This document shows, one piece after another, positions 1 through 9,625 of a DNA stretch of 64,000 nt. The stretch comes from Pontibacter arcticus (GTDB lineage Bacteria; Bacteroidota; Bacteroidia; Cytophagales; Hymenobacteraceae): assembly GCF_003284895.1 (NCBI RefSeq), contig NZ_QMDV01000004.1:64501-128500 (forward strand). The letters run 5' to 3'. Both the position numbers and the translations under genes were made by a program. Every line of letters begins with the position of its first letter. Position 1 is the stretch's first letter. The notes under the pieces are model-generated. The model made no database searches and was not told the DNA's origin. It saw only the letters and a list, made by a program, of their open reading frames with translations.

Positions 1-1
1 A

Positions 2-409
2 AACAATGCTGAACTTACCCTTCCCCGCTTAGTACTTGGTGTGGGCAAATCCTTTAAAATAACAGATCAATTCTCGGCACTGCTCGCAACTGACATCGAC
101 TTTACGTTTGACGGAAGGCGAAATGTGCTCCTGAAATCTGATGTCGTTTCCGTTGACCCGCATATTGGGCTGGAGCTGGCGTACGCGAATACCGTTTTTG
201 TGCGCGGCGGCCTTAATAACTACCAGGAAACCCGAAATTTTAATGGCGGAACCGATAAGCGTGTGCAACCCAATTTCGGGATCGGCTTTAAAACCAATGG
301 CCTTAACCTCGATCTTGCCCTTTCCCGCATTAACGATAAAGAAAGCAATTCCATATCCAGCGCCAGCACCTCTTCTGTTATAGTTTCGCTTGGATATTCC
401 TTTAATTAA
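2..409 (+). CDS. PorV/PorQ-family outer-membrane protein (C-terminal fragment)
   Basis: The reading frame is already open at the left edge, so only the last 135 or so residues are present. They alternate hydrophobic and polar residues in the way of beta-strands (LVLGVGKSFKI, PNFGIGFKTNGLNLDLALS) and end in a strand finishing YSFN. The phrase NFGIGFKxxGLNLDLAL is typical of the last strands of PorV/PorQ (UPF0164) barrels. PorV works with the PorU sortase in the attachment complex of the type IX secretion system, and a PorU-like peptidase gene follows at once, which supports the call. The partner relation is inferred from this context. A different barrel protein remains possible, since the N-terminal two thirds cannot be seen. 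Confidence 0.6.
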   Translation, partial: NNAELTLPRLVLGVGKSFKITDQFSALLATDIDFTFDGRRNVLLKSDVVSVDPHIGLELAYANTVFVRGGLNNYQETRNFNGGTDKRVQPNFGIGFKTNGLNLDLALSRINDKESNSISSASTSSVIVSLGYSFN

Positions 410-437
410 GCATCAACATTGTTTAGCTGAAAAGCCG

Positions 438-3400
438 ATGATAAATTTTACTCCCAAAAAGCAAATCTGCTTTGCCCTTTTTTTTATTCTTTTCGGCTTG
501 TTGTCCGGTGCAGCCCAGGCCCAGACAAATTTCGGAAACGAATGGATCAGGTTTGACCAGCCCTACTATAAGATCAAAGTTATTAATACTGGCCTGCACC
601 GCCTTAGCTATGGTTATTTAGATAGCCTTGGTTTGGCAAGTGTTAATCCTAAGCATCTCCAGCTTTTCAGAAGGGGGCAGGAGGTAGCCATTTATGTTGC
701 TGGCCAAGCCGACGACCGCCTGGATCAGCAGGATTATGTGGAGTTTTTCGGAGAACGGAATAACGGCGCACTCGACGCTGAACTATATAAGAATCCAGCT
801 CATCAGGTGCACCAGCTTTATAGTTTATATACCGATACGGCTTCTTACTTTTTAACAGTAAGCCCGCAGGGTGGCAAGCGTATGCGCGAAATCAATCCTG
901 CAATCGAAGGTCGCACGCCGGAACCTTATCATCTACAGAAAATTGTGCAGGCTGATGCACCAGGGGGTAATTTAACAACCTACTATCCTGGTAAAAAGTA
1001 TGGCGAAAACACCTTGCCTTGGATGGATGCGGGCGAAGGAAATATTCCTAATACATCAAGATTTGAGAAAACCTACAATATAAATTCAATTACGGATATT
1101 GAGCCATCCGGACCTAAGCCATACTTAAAATATGTAGCCTATGCCCGAGGAAATATTACTCATAATTTTGCTATTAGGGTAACTAATACAACAAATATTA
1201 CACGTGAAATAGCCCGGCATGTACTTGTTGGCGATGGACATGTAAGTGCTGGTTCAGTTTTGGAATTCTCTGATATTTCAGGAGGCCGAGTAGCTGTAAA
1301 ATCTTTGCCTGATGCGCATGAAACAATAGAAAACCAAATAAGCGTTGCCTTATCAGTACTAACCTTTCCGCAGAAAAGTATTTACAAGGCCACTCCTATT
1401 TTTGTTTATACTGATTCAACAAAATCAACTAACCCGTATTATGAGTTTTCTGGCTTATCTGGTGCTGCAGTTCCTGCAAGCGTGGTAGCTTATGATGTAA
1501 CTGATCCGGCAAATATCATCCGTATAGCTGGGTATAATGTAAATGGTAAAAGAGGGTTCGCAGTAGATGCAGAAGATCGGAGAAGCCATAAATTGTTACT
1601 GACCGACATATCCAGAACTTTTAAGCCTGCCGGCAAAAAGAGCAAAGTAGAATTTAAGCAGATAGACCCGACAGCTTACGACTATCTTATTGTTTCAAAC
1701 AAAAGATTTTTAACCGCGCCCGAGCAATATGTTGCTTATAGAGCTTCTGCTGCAGGTGGTGGTTACAAGCCTTTAGTTGTCATGATAGACGATCTGATCG
1801 ACCAGTTTCATTACGGGGAATATTCCGCTGTAGCAATACGGAAATTTTCGGAATTTATGCTTACCTCAGGAGCGCCAAAGCACTTGCTGCTCATGGGCAA
1901 AGGTATAACAGTAAATAAAGGTAACTTCAGAAGCGCAACTGTTAGAGCCTTGGATTTTGTTCCGGCGGGAGGGGTGCCGGCGTCTGACATTCTATTCACA
2001 GCCGATTTCAGAAATAACTCCTATCATCCTAGAATTTCAACGGGCAGAATTACCGCTACAAAACCTGATGATATACTTAACTACCTGCAAAAAATAAAGG
2101 AGCACGAACAGCTCTCTCAAACTGAAGCATGGCGAAAGAATATTCTGCAGTTAGGAGGAGGATCGCGACCAGATGAAATAGCCCGTATCGGTTCCTACCT
2201 GACAGGCTACAGGCTACAGGCCGAAGGACCTCTGCTGGGAGCGTATGTAACTGAAAAATACAGACAAAACGTAAGTGAGGTGGTAGAGTCTGTTGATGTA
2301 TCCAAAGAGATTAACGCGGGCGTATCGCTTGTTACCTTCTTTGGGCATAGCTCACCTGGTACAACGGATCTGGATATCGGGTATGTCTCTAAAAACCTGG
2401 ATTATAAAAATGAAGGCAAGTACCCGGTAATCTTAATGAACGGGTGCAGCGCAGGAGATGCCTTTCTGCCTAATAGTGTTTCATTTGGTGAAGACTGGTT
2501 ACTGACGCCCCGCAAAGGAGCCATTAACATGATTGCTCACGTAGAATCGGGTTATGACAAATACCTGGATATCTACTCAAAGAACTTCTACGCAACAGCT
2601 TTCCAGGAGCAGGCGCACTACGGAAAACCGATTGGAGAGGTACAGATAGAAACAATCAGGAAAGTTGCTAAAAGCACTCCAACTAATACGGCCACTACAG
2701 AAGGAGGCATTACAACAGCTATGCTGCTGGAAATGGTGATGCAGGGCGATCCTGCTGTACGCATGTATACGCCGGATAAGCCTGATTATACTTTTAATGG
2801 CAATACGCTTGAAGTAAAAACAGATAAGAATGAGCCGGTAACTGCCTCATCCCCGAAATTGAACATCAAAGTTAAAGTCGACAACAGAGGTAAAGCTTTG
2901 CCTGATGAGGTAACTGTAAAAATCAAACGGACCCTTAGTGATAATTCGATTATCGAGTCTGAGCCCATCAAAGTAGGAGCTATTCTTAAAAAGACTATAC
3001 TGGAGCTACCTGTCAACAATGAAGGTATTAATGCGGCAGGGATGAACAAGTTCGAAATCGTATTGGATAGCCCGAATGCGTTTGACGAATTTGATGAAAA
3101 CAATAACACCGGTAATTTTGAGTTTTACTTCCCTGTTAGTGGGCTTACTGCCATTACTCCTGCAGATAATGGCATTGTTACAGAAAGCAATGTTAAAATA
3201 ATAACCCAGTCAACACAATTGGATGAGAGCCGCCTTGGGTACCATTTTGAAGTAGATACGATTAAAACTTTTAAAAGCGGAGCTAAGCAAACCTACACGA
3301 CCGGTAACGTCCAAATGCCAACCTGGGAACTTAACCTGGCATCAGTTAACGGAAGTATAGACAGTACCGTGTATTACTGGCGGGCGCGCTTTCAGAATTA

Positions 3401-5507
3401 TGCGGTAGGCGAAGATACCGTATGGGCTGGCGGTTCTTTCAGATTAATCAAAAACGGACAGCATGGCTGGTCACAAAGCCATCACGATCAGTTTATAACA
3501 AACACTTCGGAAAAAGTAGAAAGAGCGGAGCGGACAGAGGATAAGTGGCAGTTCTCACCTCTTCGGGTTGAAATAGGTGTTAAGACTGTTGGGAGCGGGT
3601 TAAAATTCAGTAGCCCTACACATGGTATTTTTTTCCAGAACAGAATGGAATTACTGCCTCCGTGCGGTGATCCGACGGTTACGTCAAACCCCATATTTTA
3701 TATGATGGTGGTTAATGACAAAACTCTGGAAGCAGTAAGCAATTTAGTACCGCAGGTAGCCTGCGCTTATTACCCGATTGTTTATCAGTTTGTGATAGCT
3801 CTGGATAGCAAAGGGGCCCCGACAGCAGCAGGGAGAACAAGCCTTGCCAGGATGGAAGAGTTTCTGAACACGGTTCCGGAAGGGTATCATGTAATAGGCA
3901 TGAGCTTAAATAAAGTTGCTTTCCAAAGTTTCCCGGTTTCGTTAAAAGAAGCATTTGGCAGGATTGGGGCCAGCAAAATAAATGATGTAAAGGATGGTTA
4001 TCCGTACGGTATAGTAGGCCGTAAAGGTAGCGCGCCGGGTACGGCACAGGAAATGACGGCTATCCTTGACCCGGCATTACCAGCCCCAACGAGTCAGGAA
4101 ATTAACTTAAAAGTTAACCTTCTTTCCAAGCAGACCCAGGGTACGATTACTTCTACACTAATTGGGCCCGCTCTGAAGTGGGGAACGCTTTACCACAACA
4201 TAGAGCGCTACAAAGCGGGCAACGATAGTTATACCTTAGATTTGATTGGTGTTGATGCTGATGGCAAACAAACATTACTGCAGCAGGACATCAAAAATAA
4301 AGCGCTTGACTTGTCCAATATAGATGCTAAAAAATATCCTGCGTTGCAGTTGAGAGCAGCTCTTGCGGATACGGAAGAACGTACTGCGCCACAATTAAAA
4401 CAATGGTTTGTTTATTACGATGCTGCCCCGGAAGGTGTCGTGAGGCCGGATCTGGTAAAAGCAGACGAGCAGACGATTACCGAACAAGCCAGAAGCGGAA
4501 GTATAAAAGTGCCCATGGCCTTCGAGAACATCTCCGGTACCGCCTTCCAGGATTCGATCACAGTGCAGGTAACCGTTTCCGGGGATGATTTGCCTGCTGA
4601 AATGAAGACTTTCAAAATTAAAGCAGCTGCTGCAAAAGAGGTGGTATACTTCGATTACAGTATGTCTACTTTAGGACTTACCGGCAATTATAAACTGAGC
4701 TACTATGTTAACCCTAGAATCTTAGCTGAGCAGCAATACTTCAACAATATTTATGAAGTAAGCTTTAAAGTAGATGGCACCACACACCCGGTGCTGGATG
4801 TGGCTTTTGATGGCGTGCATATCATGGATGGCGAGTTGATTTCGCCGAAACCGGTTATAAGTATCACGGTGCGGGATGAAAACCGCCATAAATTCCTGAA
4901 AGATCCTTCGACAATGTCGGTTGTGATGGTGAGGAAAGATGAGGATGGTCAGGAAGAAAAAGAAGAAATTTCGCTGGTTAACAATCCGCAGGAAGTTCAG
5001 TTTTTCCCGGCAGATGAGAAGAACGATTTTAGGTTAGAATATAAGCCAAAAGTACTGGCCAACGGAAAGTATATGTTGGTGGTACAGGCGAAAGATGTAA
5101 CCGGAAAAGCATCGGGCTTGTCGCCTTACCAGATTGGCTTTGAGGTTGTAAACGAAGCATCAGTTACCAATTTCTATCCATACCCGAATCCGTTCTCTTC
5201 TAAAACGCAGTTCATCTTCACCTTAACAGGCCAGCAGATTCCGGAGAACATGAAGATCCAGATCATGACGGTAACTGGTAAAGTTGTAAAAGAAATCATG
5301 AAGGAAGAGCTCGGGCCATTGCGCATCGGTAATAACAAAACAGAATATGCCTGGGACGGAACCGATACCTACGGAGATAAGCTGGCCAACGGCGTATACC
5401 TGTACCGCGTGGTCATGAGCAAAGTAGACGAAGAAATGAAGCACCGCAACTCGCGCGGCGATAAAGCTTTCAAGAACGGCTACGGTAAGCTTTACATTCT
5501 GAGATAA
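438..5507 (+). CDS. PorU-like type IX secretion sortase (C25 peptidase family)
   Basis: The 1,689-residue protein begins with a signal peptide (basic start, hydrophobic core, cut near AAQAQ); I prefer this ATG to the in-frame one at 390, which would overlap the previous gene and bury the signal. A gingipain-type C25 domain lies at about residues 430-800, with the catalytic pair visible as His637 in FFGHSSP and Cys670 in MNGCSAGD. Beta-sandwich repeats fill the rest. The C-terminus (YPYPNPFS..., then WDGTDTYGDKLANGVYLYRV) is a FlgD/CTD-like fold that keeps such proteins in the secretion system. PorU removes C-terminal sorting signals and joins cargo to lipopolysaccharide. The protein is clearly longer than Porphyromonas PorU (about 1,160 residues), so it may be the PorU2-type paralogue; I leave the symbol open. 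Confidence 0.82.
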   Translation: MINFTPKKQICFALFFILFGLLSGAAQAQTNFGNEWIRFDQPYYKIKVINTGLHRLSYGYLDSLGLASVNPKHLQLFRRGQEVAIYVAGQADDRLDQQDYVEFFGERNNGALDAELYKNPAHQVHQLYSLYTDTASYFLTVSPQGGKRMREINPAIEGRTPEPYHLQKIVQADAPGGNLTTYYPGKKYGENTLPWMDAGEGNIPNTSRFEKTYNINSITDIEPSGPKPYLKYVAYARGNITHNFAIRVTNTTNITREIARHVLVGDGHVSAGSVLEFSDISGGRVAVKSLPDAHETIENQISVALSVLTFPQKSIYKATPIFVYTDSTKSTNPYYEFSGLSGAAVPASVVAYDVTDPANIIRIAGYNVNGKRGFAVDAEDRRSHKLLLTDISRTFKPAGKKSKVEFKQIDPTAYDYLIVSNKRFLTAPEQYVAYRASAAGGGYKPLVVMIDDLIDQFHYGEYSAVAIRKFSEFMLTSGAPKHLLLMGKGITVNKGNFRSATVRALDFVPAGGVPASDILFTADFRNNSYHPRISTGRITATKPDDILNYLQKIKEHEQLSQTEAWRKNILQLGGGSRPDEIARIGSYLTGYRLQAEGPLLGAYVTEKYRQNVSEVVESVDVSKEINAGVSLVTFFGHSSPGTTDLDIGYVSKNLDYKNEGKYPVILMNGCSAGDAFLPNSVSFGEDWLLTPRKGAINMIAHVESGYDKYLDIYSKNFYATAFQEQAHYGKPIGEVQIETIRKVAKSTPTNTATTEGGITTAMLLEMVMQGDPAVRMYTPDKPDYTFNGNTLEVKTDKNEPVTASSPKLNIKVKVDNRGKALPDEVTVKIKRTLSDNSIIESEPIKVGAILKKTILELPVNNEGINAAGMNKFEIVLDSPNAFDEFDENNNTGNFEFYFPVSGLTAITPADNGIVTESNVKIITQSTQLDESRLGYHFEVDTIKTFKSGAKQTYTTGNVQMPTWELNLASVNGSIDSTVYYWRARFQNYAVGEDTVWAGGSFRLIKNGQHGWSQSHHDQFITNTSEKVERAERTEDKWQFSPLRVEIGVKTVGSGLKFSSPTHGIFFQNRMELLPPCGDPTVTSNPIFYMMVVNDKTLEAVSNLVPQVACAYYPIVYQFVIALDSKGAPTAAGRTSLARMEEFLNTVPEGYHVIGMSLNKVAFQSFPVSLKEAFGRIGASKINDVKDGYPYGIVGRKGSAPGTAQEMTAILDPALPAPTSQEINLKVNLLSKQTQGTITSTLIGPALKWGTLYHNIERYKAGNDSYTLDLIGVDADGKQTLLQQDIKNKALDLSNIDAKKYPALQLRAALADTEERTAPQLKQWFVYYDAAPEGVVRPDLVKADEQTITEQARSGSIKVPMAFENISGTAFQDSITVQVTVSGDDLPAEMKTFKIKAAAAKEVVYFDYSMSTLGLTGNYKLSYYVNPRILAEQQYFNNIYEVSFKVDGTTHPVLDVAFDGVHIMDGELISPKPVISITVRDENRHKFLKDPSTMSVVMVRKDEDGQEEKEEISLVNNPQEVQFFPADEKNDFRLEYKPKVLANGKYMLVVQAKDVTGKASGLSPYQIGFEVVNEASVTNFYPYPNPFSSKTQFIFTLTGQQIPENMKIQIMTVTGKVVKEIMKEELGPLRIGNNKTEYAWDGTDTYGDKLANGVYLYRVVMSKVDEEMKHRNSRGDKAFKNGYGKLYILR

Positions 5508-5513
5508 GCACAC

Positions 5514-5579
5514 AAAGTATAAAGTATAAAAAAAGCGGCTGGATAAATCTCCAACCGCTTTTTTTATACTTTATACTTT
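5514..5579. terminator. bidirectional terminator with AAGTATAA flanks
   Basis: Arms of 30 bases at 5514-5543 and 5550-5579 are inverted copies with one mismatch, around a six-base loop. The inner part is a GC stem (GCGGCTGGA/TCCAACCGC) with A and T runs; the outer part is AAAGTATAAAGTATAAA and its complement. It lies between the convergent sortase gene and folA and would serve both. Confidence 0.85.
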
Positions 5580-5605
5580 TATCAGTAAGCTTAAATCATA
5601 CTTTT

Positions 5606-6091
5606 TTATTTACGCCTGAACTCCTGGAAAGTATAGCTATACTTGTTTTTCTCATCCGGTCTGTGGTTCTCTTCGGATACAAGTTCCCATTCATTTTCAG
5701 AGAGAGCCGGGAAGTATACATCGCCGTCAAAAGTATGATGTATGCGGGTTAGTTGCACCACATCTGTATGAGGCAACGTGAGTTTATAGATTTCAGCGCC
5801 GCCGATTATACTTACCTGCTCATCCAAGGCCTTCGCTTTTTCCAAGGCTTCTTCCACAGAATGCGCGATGATGCATCCTTCAGCAGTATAATCTTTTTGG
5901 GTGGTTATGATAATGGAAGTACGGCCCGGAAGCGGCTTGCCAATTGATTCAAATGTTTTGCGGCCCATTAGCATCGGGTGGCCCATCGTCAGGTTTTTAA
6001 AGTGGCGCAGGTCGGCAGGCAAGTGCCAGATCAGGTTATTATCTTTCCCGATCACATTGTTTTCGGCGGCGGCTACTACAATCGTTATCAT
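5606..6091 (-). CDS. folA: dihydrofolate reductase
   Basis: The 161-residue protein has normal length for a chromosomal DHFR, which reduces dihydrofolate to tetrahydrofolate with NADPH in the cytoplasm. The N-terminus MITIVVAAAENNVIGK, the motif WHLPADLRHFK with the catalytic acid at Asp27 and Trp22, the NADPH-binding GRKTFESIGKPLPGR and the SIIGGAEIY loop are all present. Its ATG overlaps the stop of fmt by four bases, so the two are co-transcribed. The pairing is sensible because formyl-tetrahydrofolate is the donor used by Fmt. Transcription ends at the shared hairpin just downstream. Confidence 0.97.
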   Translation of the reverse strand: MITIVVAAAENNVIGKDNNLIWHLPADLRHFKNLTMGHPMLMGRKTFESIGKPLPGRTSIIITTQKDYTAEGCIIAHSVEEALEKAKALDEQVSIIGGAEIYKLTLPHTDVVQLTRIHHTFDGDVYFPALSENEWELVSEENHRPDEKNKYSYTFQEFRRK

Positions 6092-7026
6092 GCTGTTTCC
6101 TGTTTAAAAGTATAACCTCGCAGCAAATCCTGCACTGGCATCCGTTTTTTCCCTTCCATCTGCAAATCCAGTATAGCTAAAGCGCCATCGGCAGTTTGCA
6201 CATGCAGGTAGGTTTTGTTATCCGTGATCAGGTGGCCTGGCTCAGACATATAAGCTGCGTTTTCCAGGACTTCGGTTTTAAAAATTTTAAAAGTTTTACC
6301 ATCAAAGCGGGTCCAGGCGGCAGGGTAGGGCGAGAGTCCCCGAATAAAGTTGCGCACAGTTTTGGCCGGTTGGTTCCAGTTGATCTCGCAGGTTTCTTTA
6401 AAAATCTTGGGTGCATGTTTGGTTTCAGAAGTGGTTTGCTGTGGCTGCGGTTGCACGTTACCTTGCTCGATAGCCTGCACCGTCCGGATGGCCAGGGTAG
6501 CACCTTCATACTTCAGTTTCTCATACATACTTCCGAAATCATCTTCCTCCAACACAGGCACGCGCGTCTGGAAAAGCAGGTCGCCAGTATCAATCTCGTG
6601 CTTCAGGAAGAAGGAAGTGACGCCTGTTTCTTTTTCGCCATTAATAATAGCCCAGTTGATAGGCGCAGCCCCACGGTATTGCGGCAACAACGACCCATGT
6701 ATGTTAAAGGAACCCAACTCCGGCATCGCCCAAACCACCTCCGGCAGCATCCTGAAAGCAACCACAATCTGTAAATTTGCCTTGTAGCTGCGGAGTTCTT
6801 CTAAAAACGCTTCTGACTTTAAATTGGTGGGCTGCAGCACAGGTATACTTTGCGAAACAGCATATTCCTTAACCGGCGACTGCTGAATTTTCTGACCGCG
6901 TCCTGCCGGTTTATCTGGTGCGGTAATAACGGCGGCTATCGTATAGTTGTGCTCCACGAGCGCTTGTAAAGTAGGCACAGCAAAATCTGGTGTGCCCATA
7001 AAAACGATGCGTAATTCCTGGTTCAT
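6088..7026 (-). CDS. fmt: methionyl-tRNA formyltransferase
   Basis: The 312-residue protein formylates initiator methionyl-tRNA, using 10-formyltetrahydrofolate, in the cytoplasm. Visible signatures are the start RIVFMGTPDFAVPTLQAL, the catalytic stretch FNIHGSLLPQYRGAAPINWA with its Asn-His pair, and the later GVTSFFLKHEIDTGDLL. The C-terminal OB-like domain follows (NFIRGLSPYPAAWT). The gene sits three bases after the upstream muramidase gene and overlaps folA by four bases, giving a three-gene minus-strand operon. Length and motifs are normal. Confidence 0.97.
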   Translation of the reverse strand: MNQELRIVFMGTPDFAVPTLQALVEHNYTIAAVITAPDKPAGRGQKIQQSPVKEYAVSQSIPVLQPTNLKSEAFLEELRSYKANLQIVVAFRMLPEVVWAMPELGSFNIHGSLLPQYRGAAPINWAIINGEKETGVTSFFLKHEIDTGDLLFQTRVPVLEEDDFGSMYEKLKYEGATLAIRTVQAIEQGNVQPQPQQTTSETKHAPKIFKETCEINWNQPAKTVRNFIRGLSPYPAAWTRFDGKTFKIFKTEVLENAAYMSEPGHLITDNKTYLHVQTADGALAILDLQMEGKKRMPVQDLLRGYTFKQETA

Positions 7027-7029
7027 AGG

Positions 7030-8283
7030 TTAGTTAACGTCGGGGTAAAGCAAATACTGCTTGCGTAATTTCTTATATACTGCTAAAGCCGGCTCCCAGC
7101 TGGCTCTGATTTCAGCTTCGGTTTTGCCTGCTATGATCTGCTGGCGTAAAGCGGTTGTTCCTGCCAGTTTCTCAAAAAAGGTATTAAAGAATTTGGCCTG
7201 ATCTGTAGAGTTTTTGTAGAAATCAAGCAAATAGGTAAGCGTGAAAGGTTGTGCATCGGATGGCTGCGTTAAATCCAGGCCATAGCAAACCTGGTTTTTG
7301 TAAGGCGGTTCGGCAGCGCCCGGCATACTTTCAGGCGTAAACGAGAAGCTTTTGTTTTTATAGTATGGGCTCCCAATTACCTGGAAAGGCATTTCCGTGC
7401 CACGGCCCACACTTACGTTTGTTCCCTCAAAAAAGCAAAGCGAAGGATACAGGGCAATAGCTTGCGCGTTAGGTAAATTAGGCGATGGCTTTACGGGCAA
7501 AGTATAAGCAGTAGCATGTGTATAACCCACTACCGGAATAACTGTGATATTTGCCTGACGTTGGCCTTCCAGCCATTTTTCGCCGTTAATCATCTGGGCC
7601 AGTTCACCAACTGTTAAGCCGTGCACGATCGGTATCGGGTGCATGCCCACAAACGATTTGTGTTCAGGCTCCAGCACCGGGCCATCCACATAGTGCCCGT
7701 TCGGGTTAGGGCGGTCAAGTATAAGGACGGCTTTGTTGTTTTCGGCAGCGGCTTCCATTACATAATGCATCGTGCTGATGTACGTATAAAAGCGCGTGCC
7801 CACATCCTGGATATCAAACAGCAGCACATCAATATCTTTTACCTGCGCTGCGGATGGTTTTTTGTTTTTACCGTAGAGCGAAATTATGGGCAGGCCAGTT
7901 TTAATATCTTTTGCATCTTTTACGTATGCACCTGCATCGGCTTCGCCCCGGAAACCATGTTCGGGTGCAAAAATGGTAACTACTTTTACGCCATGACTAA
8001 CCAAGGTATCAACCAAATGCGATTTGCCAACAACTGATGTCTGATTGACCACTAACCCGACGCGCTTGTTTTTCAGCAAAGGCAGGTAGCGTTCCAGTTG
8101 TTCAGCGCCGGTTTTCAGCACCGCAGCTTGTGGTTTTGCAGGTGCAGTCTGAGGTTGCTGCTGCACTTCCGGTTGTGTGGCAGGAGCTTGTTTGGGGGAA
8201 CAGCTGCCAAAGGCAAGCAGCACCGAAGTATAAAGTATAAGTAAAGGCTGTAGCATCGTCATAAGGAAGAAGTCAAAATTCAT
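7030..8283 (-). CDS. namZ: NamZ-type exo-beta-N-acetylmuramidase lipoprotein (DUF1343)
   Basis: The 417-residue protein starts with a lipoprotein signal (LLAFGSC lipobox) followed by a Pro/Gln/Ala-rich linker of about 30 residues, so it should be anchored in a membrane on the periplasmic side. The body matches the YbbC/DUF1343 family: VGLVVNQTSV, FAPEHGFRGEADAG, DIQDVGTRFYTYISTM, LDRPNPNG and FEGTNVSVGRGTEMPF. Members studied in other bacteria remove terminal MurNAc residues from peptidoglycan fragments, so a cell-wall recycling role is inferred. It is the first gene of the operon with fmt and folA and is divergent from the permease gene only 38 bases away. A start seven codons further in is also possible. 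Confidence 0.85.
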   Translation of the reverse strand: MNFDFFLMTMLQPLLILYTSVLLAFGSCSPKQAPATQPEVQQQPQTAPAKPQAAVLKTGAEQLERYLPLLKNKRVGLVVNQTSVVGKSHLVDTLVSHGVKVVTIFAPEHGFRGEADAGAYVKDAKDIKTGLPIISLYGKNKKPSAAQVKDIDVLLFDIQDVGTRFYTYISTMHYVMEAAAENNKAVLILDRPNPNGHYVDGPVLEPEHKSFVGMHPIPIVHGLTVGELAQMINGEKWLEGQRQANITVIPVVGYTHATAYTLPVKPSPNLPNAQAIALYPSLCFFEGTNVSVGRGTEMPFQVIGSPYYKNKSFSFTPESMPGAAEPPYKNQVCYGLDLTQPSDAQPFTLTYLLDFYKNSTDQAKFFNTFFEKLAGTTALRQQIIAGKTEAEIRASWEPALAVYKKLRKQYLLYPDVN

Positions 8284-8321
8284 ACCTATCTTTAAGGCAG
8301 TTTAGATTAGAAATAACGCGA

Positions 8322-9530
8322 GTGAACATCTCCAGGTATATATCCGACAAAATATCAGAAGTACAGGCCGGCTCGTTTACGACATCGGTTACAAAAATAG
8401 CAATTATCAGCATAGCAGCCGGCATTGCCATCATGATTGTGTCCTTTTCTATTCTGGAAGGTTTCCGGAACGAGATTAGCCAGAAGATTTTCAGTTTTGG
8501 AGCACACCTGCAGATCAGCAAATACGACACCAATAACTCCTATGAGGGTGCACCGATCAACAAAAATATTGGCCTTTCGGATTCTATCCCCGGCGTAAAA
8601 GACATCCAGTATTTCGCCCGCAAAACTGCTATTATCAAATCAGAAGAAGAGGTACTTGGTGTTGTGTTGAAAGGGGTGGACAGCAAGTATAACCTGAAGG
8701 CAATGGAGCAGAACCTGCTGGAAGGGCAGCTGATTACATTTAGTGATACGGCTTCTTCCAAAGAGGTGCTTGTAAGTCAGCGGATTGCCAGCAAGCTTAA
8801 TCTGAAAGTTGGGGATGAAGCTATTTTCCACTTTATCCAAAACCCGCCACGCGCCCGTAAACTAAAAGTGAAAGGCATTTTTAATACAGGCCTGGAGGAG
8901 TTTGATGAAGTTTTTGTGATTGGCGATATTGCCCTGATCCGGGAGCTGAACAGGTGGCCTGATACACTGGCTGGTGGCGTCGAAATTATTTTGCATGATT
9001 TTAACCAGATCGACCAGATTGCCGAGGTAGTATTCGACCAGATGAACTATGACCTGCAACTCATCAAAATTACAGACCAGCACGCTCAGTTGTTCGATTG
9101 GCTGAAGCTGTTGCGCAAAAACGTGGTTATTTTCCTGGTACTGATCATTTTTGTAGCCACTTTTAACATGGTTTCCACGGTGTTTATCATGATCATCGAG
9201 CGGATAAATATGATCGGCGTGCTGAAAGCGGTAGGCGCTACGGATGCCCAGATAAGGCAGGTCTTCTACTTCAGGGGGCTTAACTTAACGCTGAAAGGAA
9301 TGCTTTGGGGGAATGTAATTGGCATTGGGTTCTGTGCGCTGCAACATTACTTTAAATTTATTCCTTTAGACCCTGAAAATTATTACATGGATACCGTTCC
9401 GATCAGTTGGAACATCGGGATTATACTTGGCCTGAACCTGATAACGCTTATTTTAACGATGCTGGCCATCCTGATACCAGCCGCTATGGTCTCCAGAATT
9501 AAGCCGGTAAAAGCAATTAAATTCGATTAA
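8322..9530 (+). CDS. ABC transporter permease, LolC/LolE-FtsX type
   Basis: The 402-residue inner-membrane protein has the MacB/FtsX layout: one segment near the N-terminus (about 26-48), a large periplasmic domain (about 50-265), then three segments (about 268-295, 320-345, 362-392). The N-terminus resembles LolC/LolE, which with the LolD ATPase extract lipoproteins from the inner membrane for delivery to the outer membrane. The cytoplasmic loop IERINMIGVLKAVGATDAQI is the typical coupling-helix region. No ATPase gene is next to it, as is common in this phylum. The start is GTG, chosen because NISRYISDKISE aligns with family N-termini. Substrate is inferred. Confidence 0.82.
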   Translation: MNISRYISDKISEVQAGSFTTSVTKIAIISIAAGIAIMIVSFSILEGFRNEISQKIFSFGAHLQISKYDTNNSYEGAPINKNIGLSDSIPGVKDIQYFARKTAIIKSEEEVLGVVLKGVDSKYNLKAMEQNLLEGQLITFSDTASSKEVLVSQRIASKLNLKVGDEAIFHFIQNPPRARKLKVKGIFNTGLEEFDEVFVIGDIALIRELNRWPDTLAGGVEIILHDFNQIDQIAEVVFDQMNYDLQLIKITDQHAQLFDWLKLLRKNVVIFLVLIIFVATFNMVSTVFIMIIERINMIGVLKAVGATDAQIRQVFYFRGLNLTLKGMLWGNVIGIGFCALQHYFKFIPLDPENYYMDTVPISWNIGIILGLNLITLILTMLAILIPAAMVSRIKPVKAIKFD

Positions 9531-9552
9531 CGAGCTTTCAGCTTAAAGTAGG

Positions 9553-9594
9553 AAACAGTAAAGCCCGGCTCTTAAAAGCCGGGCTTTACTGTTT
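9553..9594. terminator. bidirectional terminator
   Basis: Perfect 18-base arms AAACAGTAAAGCCCGGCT (9553-9570) and its complement (9577-9594) around a six-base loop, between the convergent permease and mscS genes. A and T runs flank the GC stem on both sides. Confidence 0.85.
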
Positions 9595-9625
9595 TTGAAA
9601 AGATGTTTTCAGGCTGATTTATAGG

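Noticed and set aside
4403..4588. Open frames inside the sortase and other long genes on either strand
   Set aside because: They lie wholly within genes with clear family motifs in another frame, have odd amino-acid make-up and no start context, so they are shadows.
8273..8533. Minus-strand frame running over the permease start and namZ start
   Set aside because: It overlaps two well supported genes and shows no recognisable domain.
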